Shown: positions 17,650 through 20,999 of the stretch, in pieces
How positions within the stretch are numbered: position 1 is the stretch's first letter
Layout: each line of letters opens with the position of its first letter
DNA from: Funneliformis mosseae
Lineage: Eukaryota > Glomeromycota > Glomeromycetes > Glomerales > Glomeraceae
DNA: 20,999 nucleotides
Assembly: GCA_910592005.1 (NCBI GenBank)
Contig: CAJVPP010001303.1
Span: 1 to 20,999 of the forward strand
Direction: 5' to 3'
Notes under the pieces: generated by a model
What the model was told of the DNA's origin: nothing
Database searches by the model: none
The model's input: the letters and a program-made list of their open reading frames with translations, nothing else
Position numbers and translations under genes: made by a program

Positions 17650-17718
17650 CTACAAAAGCAGAAAAGATTTTAAATAATCTTTTTTCTTATAGTTTATGTT
17701 GATGATGAAATTACTTAC
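17650..17718 (-). other. Candidate 69-nt intron of the minus-strand gene
   Basis: GTAAGTAA at the 5' end, a C/T-rich tract and TGTAG at the 3' end are all present in the right order. The length agrees with the other candidate introns of this window (59, 79 and 80 nt). Confidence 0.45.
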
Positions 17719-17984
17719 TAATAATATCAAGAAAAAATATGAATCATTTCAAGTGAATACATAAATAATCATAAATCATATCAATTCGGAATGATCGGTA
17801 AATTTGCTTGCATTTTAAAAACCCTTAGCGTAATTTTGTATATTTCACATTGTATATTATTTTATAACGATACGGTAAGATATTGAATCGATTCTACCTA
17901 AATCGAAAAATCGAAAAAAAAAATATTACTAATCAATTAATAAGTGGCGCAGTAAGTACGGCTATAATAAAAAATAGGATGTAA

Positions 17985-18280
17985 TTCAACCAACCTCTGT
18001 CAAAGCCTTATAATAATAATCAGATTAAGAAAATAATAACGAATGGTCGAATAATAAATATCAAGAAACCAAAAAATAAATACCTAATATGTGATAGTAA
18101 AGAACTAAACAAAAAAAAAATGCAGCGCGTAATTCTGAAGCGTATAAAGCCGAAGAATTATTAATAATGAATAATTTAAAGAAAAATGAAATAATCGTTT
18201 ATAGCGCGAAAATTTCCAAAGTAAAAAAAGATGAAACTAAAGACGAAATTAATCCCAGTATTGCGAAACCCGAGAAATAG
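17985..18280 (+). CDS. Lysine-rich unknown protein, one frame slip in an A run
   Basis: From 17985 one frame reads NQPLSKPYNNNQIKKIITNG, RIINIKKPKNKYLICDSKEL and NKKK up to a run of ten A (18111-18120). One base out of phase, the sequence goes on NAARNSEAYKAEELLIMNNL, KKNEIIVYSAKISKVKKDET and KDEINPSIAKPEK to TAG 18278-18280. A run of 8 or 11 A would make the whole 98 codons one frame. The block has more CpG and G+C than its flanks, and the protein is basic first and then of mixed charge, as in nucleic-acid-binding or linker regions. No ATG begins it (a TAA lies at 17982), so it would be a downstream exon. It may be intact with an assembly error, or broken. No family is recognised. Confidence 0.45.
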
Positions 18281-18289
18281 TAAAAAAAA

Positions 18290-19340
18290 AATAAAAAAAA
18301 AACCTCATAAAATATCAACATTGGGCTGAGAAAATAGTTTATATGAATCTCATAATCTGCTTGTAACAGTTTTTTGAAAATTCTTTATAGAAAATTTAAA
18401 CACGTGATTCATACAATACTGTACATGCTAATATAAAAAAAAATAGTGTAATAGCATTTTGTCATGTCATAAAAATGTGCTAGAAATAACTGAATCTGAA
18501 AAAAGCTTATCATAAAATGTAAAAATTTAATTTTTTTAGAAAATAAATTTTTTTTTTTTATCCGCTTTCAAATTGTGATCATAATTCGCCGAGCCATAAA
18601 TGACAATTCAATTATTTATTTGTTATTAAATTATTTTTTTTTTTGTTTTAACATTGTAAAATTCAAAATTACAAGATATTACATGAAGTTGCAAACATAA
18701 TGAATGAAGTGCGAATTTATCACGATTATAAAGTTCATTGTTATCGGAATTACAAACTAATAAGAATAATTTTCACTCCATGTTGATTTAAATATTACAT
18801 CATTAAATTATATAGTTGTATATTATAAAATTAGACTTTTTTTTACGATTAATTGAATATTTTATTAAATTTATCAATTACATTATACTGTCGAAATTTG
18901 TTAACAAATTTATATATTGCTGCAAAATATACAATTTAAAATATTATATAGCATTTTATTATTACCAACATTTCAAAATTCAGCAAATTAAAGATTTGAA
19001 AATACGTGATTTAAGTTGTAATTTCAGGAAATTCTCTTAAAATAATTATCATGATATATATAAATGTAAAGCGATCAAGAGCTAATATTTGCTGTAAAAA
19101 ATCAAGGACAATAAATTTAATATATATAAAATGTGAAGTTGATAATTAAAGTTAATAATTAAAAAAGGAATCATCTATATTAACTTCTCATAAGTGATAT
19201 CATTGTCCAATATATTGTATGTTTCAAAACTTTATTGAAGTTAATAGTTTATTAGTTTGTTTAAATTTATTGATTCTATTTATTTTTATAATTTAAACAT
19301 TCGTATAAATACATTTTATTTTTTTTTTAAAAAAATAATA
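18290..19340. other. A+T-rich region without a supported gene
   Basis: Frames here (including the plus ORF at 18816-19040) are isoleucine, tyrosine, lysine and phenylalanine strings typical of random A+T-rich DNA. No splice-bounded exon or repeat edge was found. Confidence 0.5.
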
Positions 19341-19351
19341 TTATTTGAAGC

Positions 19352-19441
19352 ATGGCTGCCATAACACTTTGCGCCATTCCACGTTTAATAAAATTAGCTT
19401 TACGTTTATTTATTATAGAATTAGGTTGGTCTGGTTTATAA
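19352..19441 (+). CDS. Small ORF (29 residues), coding strand uncertain
   Basis: ATG at 19352 gives MAAITLCAIPRLIKLALRLF and then IIELGWSGL to TAA 19439-19441, a hydrophobic peptide like a single membrane helix. The block is distinctly less A+T-rich than its flanks. The minus strand of the same bases is also open (KPDQPNSIINKRKANFIKRG then MAQSVMAAML) and looks at least as protein-like. One of the two is probably a real exon remnant, but I cannot decide which. No splice site is convincing. Confidence 0.25.
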   Translation: MAAITLCAIPRLIKLALRLFIIELGWSGL

Positions 19442-19449
19442 AAAAAAAA

Positions 19450-19760
19450 TAAACTTAATATTAACAAGATGGACAATTTGTATTAAGAGTTAGTACTAAT
19501 TTTAATAATAATTAAAAAGAGTTATTAATTTAATAATTTAAAGCACACGTGCCATCTTTTATCTGTTCTAAAATATATTAATAGTTAGAGTGATGATGAT
19601 ATCGTTCATCATTATACGAACTAGCCAAACCTTTTCTATCTGTCTAATAAGTTTTTTAAAATTCTTTTCAATGAATAAAAAAAACATTTGTACAAGATTA
19701 AAAGCAACCTCATAAAACTTCTTTGAAAAAAACTATAAAACAAATATTGCCCATAAATTA
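19450..19760. other. No supported feature
   Basis: A+T-rich sequence with a CACGTG palindrome near 19546 and no open coding-like frame. Confidence 0.5.
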
Positions 19761-19765
19761 ATTGA

Positions 19766-19873
19766 GCCAAAGGGATTTATCACATTCATTATAACTCACT
19801 AATTGTTTGTATATCTTACCATGGTGGTTATATAGTAGAACCTGGCCAATATATTCGCTTAAATGTTTGTTGA
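19766..19873 (+). pseudogene. Short coding-like block (35 codons)
   Basis: The frame after a TGA at 19763 reads AKGIYHIHYNSLIVCISYHG and then GYIVEPGQYIRLNVC to TGA 19871-19873. The glycine and proline content (HGGY, EPGQ) and the presence of C/G codons are unusual for this DNA. There is no start codon and no clear splice site. The bases AGTAGAACCT within it also resemble a pogo-type terminal motif, so coding origin is uncertain. Confidence 0.2.
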
Positions 19874-19879
19874 GAAATG

Positions 19880-20700
19880 TCACATTTTTGATTTGTTCGT
19901 GAATTACGTATATAAAATATTATTCCGTGATTGTAAGTCGTATTATTTTGATCACATGTTGATATTAAATTAATAACCATCTGCTTTTGCTTCATTATTG
20001 TACAGATTGCACAAAGTTTTAAATAAAATCTTGATAAATTTAATAGAAATAATAAAATTTGAAGAGAAATTACACAAACATAAAGCGCGTAGAAACAAAA
20101 AGCAGGAAAGATACATGTAGAACATATAATTGAAGTGTAATTAAGTATTGAATAATTTTTGAAATGTCTACGTGAGATAAGATCAAAAGAGAAGTTTGAG
20201 AACGGAACGGTATTCTGAAAATTAAAATAACAGTGGTTTGTATGATGCTATAAAACTTTTAATTCCAGAGAAATGCTTTTAAGTGAAACATATGAAACTT
20301 TGGAAATTTAAGAATATGTATTATTGAAACGTGTTCACAAATTATTTAATATAAGTTATTAAATGAAAAATTATGTATTCAGATCATTGTCCTAATAAAA
20401 TTTTAAACTTTGGCAAATGTCCCACGTGTGGAAATCTGAGATAAACGATTTGTGACAATTCGGGAGATGAAAGTTTCGTTTAAGCTCAAACTTTCTTTTG
20501 TTTTTGATTTACAAATGCATGATGCTTTTGATGATGGTAGGTGTTGAATGAAAAGAAAATGCAGTAAAAAAAAAGATTAATTTCGGCATTTCTTAGTGGG
20601 AATGTATTGATGTAAGTCGGAAAGTAGTAGAAGTAAATAGTAGAGTAGATTTGACAAATAAGAATTGTATAGAATTTGAGTCCGGTTGGCCAAACTAATG
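19880..20700. other. Upstream region of the right-edge ORF; no gene seen
   Basis: Base composition becomes more balanced after about 20380. An E-box-like CACGTG lies at 20423-20428. No coding block is recognised. The shift in composition towards 20859 would suit a promoter region, but no specific factor site can be named. Confidence 0.4.
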
Positions 20701-20716
20701 AGTACAGTCACGAAAG

Positions 20717-20724
20717 TTATATAC
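20717..20724 (+). promoter_or_regulatory. TATA-like element upstream of the right-edge ORF
   Basis: TTATATAC lies about 140 nt before the ATG at 20859, in DNA of mixed composition. A 7-bp inverted repeat (CACAATT 20747-20753 with AATTGTG 20758-20764) sits between the two. The assignment is by position only. Confidence 0.25.
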
Positions 20725-20858
20725 AAACATGTACAAATTGCAAACCCACAATTGCGTAATTGTGATACTATAATTTGTAAATTAGACTTTATTTTTTTCG
20801 TTGAGTGAAATTTCTTGCTTCTAACGCGAATTTTTAAGTGTAAATTTACGAAATAAAA

Positions 20859-20918
20859 ATGTCATCTATGCCGAACACTGTTGGCTTGGTATCTGTAAAC
20901 TTAAACGATAAACTTTAA
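20859..20918 (+). CDS. Candidate first exon of a gene running off the window
   Basis: ATG at 20859 in a good eukaryotic context (AAAA before ATG) gives MSSMPNTVGLVSVNLNDKL and TAA at 20916-20918. Possible donors GTATCT and GTAAAC occur within the last third, so the true exon may end near 20889-20894, with the gene continuing beyond 20999. The codons are noticeably less A+T-biased than the neighbourhood. If no splice is used the product is only 19 residues. The family is not recognisable from this length. Confidence 0.3.
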   Translation: MSSMPNTVGLVSVNLNDKL

Positions 20919-20937
20919 TTCGATCCGTCGAATTAAA
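20914..20937. repeat. Perfect 10-bp inverted repeat, 4-nt loop
   Basis: TTTAATTCGA (20914-20923) and TCGAATTAAA (20928-20937) are exact reverse complements around TCCG. The repeat overlaps the TAA of the small ORF at 20859-20918. The core TTCGA-TCCG-TCGAA contains enough G/C to be more than A/T noise. It could be a stem-loop in a transcript or intron, or a dimeric protein-binding site. Confidence 0.65.
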
Positions 20938-20999
20938 TACAAGACAATATCACAATCACGCCTATATGAAGACACGACAAAAGGCAATAGTAAATGAAT

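Noticed and set aside
17416..17673. Plus-strand 85-residue hydrophobic ORF
   Set aside because: It is the antisense of the coiled-coil gene. The minus strand has splice sites and balanced composition, whereas the phenylalanine/leucine richness here is the complement of lysine/glutamate codons.
18816..19040. Plus-strand 74-residue ORF
   Set aside because: The isoleucine/tyrosine/lysine/phenylalanine composition is what random A+T-rich DNA gives. It has no splice or codon signal.
19830..19860. AGTAGAACCTGGCCAATATA resembles a pogo/Emigrant-type terminal repeat
   Set aside because: It is only a partial match with no mate end or TA duplication, and the same bases read as protein (YIVEPGQYIR). 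It is left unassigned.

Overview
The window looks like accessory, gene-poor DNA of a eukaryote, most likely an arbuscular mycorrhizal fungus (Rhizophagus/Glomeromycotina). The base composition is extremely A+T-rich. Spliceosomal signals of fungal type are present, with a GTAAGT/GTATGC donor, a T-rich acceptor and introns of about 60-80 nt. The only gene family recognised with confidence is a BTB-BACK-TLDc protein, a family greatly expanded in these fungi. There are no bacterial-style operons, Shine-Dalgarno sites, rRNA genes or CRISPR arrays. The species assignment is inference.

Layout. 1-700 holds a possible Tc1/mariner-type terminal repeat, a short spliced-looking gene fragment, and a more G+C-rich block with an antisense ORF. 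700-2800 is T-rich with a few isolated coding-like scraps. 2832-3520 begins with a small ORF carrying a textbook signal peptide, followed by broken coding segments. 3977-7330 starts with a TATA box, a tiny first exon and a 79-nt intron. It then continues as a long series of coding-like blocks broken by stops and frame changes, probably one or a few large dead genes of unrecognised family. 8007-8654 has two more broken fragments on opposite strands around a perfect 16-bp hairpin. 8991-9211 is a composite of a tRNA-like segment with RNA polymerase III box matches, a poly(T) tract and a pogo-like terminal motif. 10555-11949 is the BTB-BACK-TLDc pseudogene. 11950-15700 is almost bare A+T-rich DNA apart from a G+C-richer block at 13818-14040. 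15944-16195 is the start of a spliced gene. 16823-17045 is a short hAT-like non-autonomous transposon. 17302-17718 (minus) and 17985-18280 (plus) are two nearly open coding segments of unknown family. The right end has a candidate first exon at 20859 and a perfect 10-bp inverted repeat at 20914-20937.

Taken together, this is a gene graveyard with short transposon remnants and a few unrecognised small proteins that may still be alive. Most of the coding-like segments lack an ATG at their 5' end or are interrupted, so a simple scan for ATG-to-stop ORFs misses them. I found them by translating by eye. No multi-gene functional system is evident. The most informative features are the lesion pattern in the BTB pseudogene, the hAT-like element, the two very short GT-AG gaps, and the small unknown ORFs.
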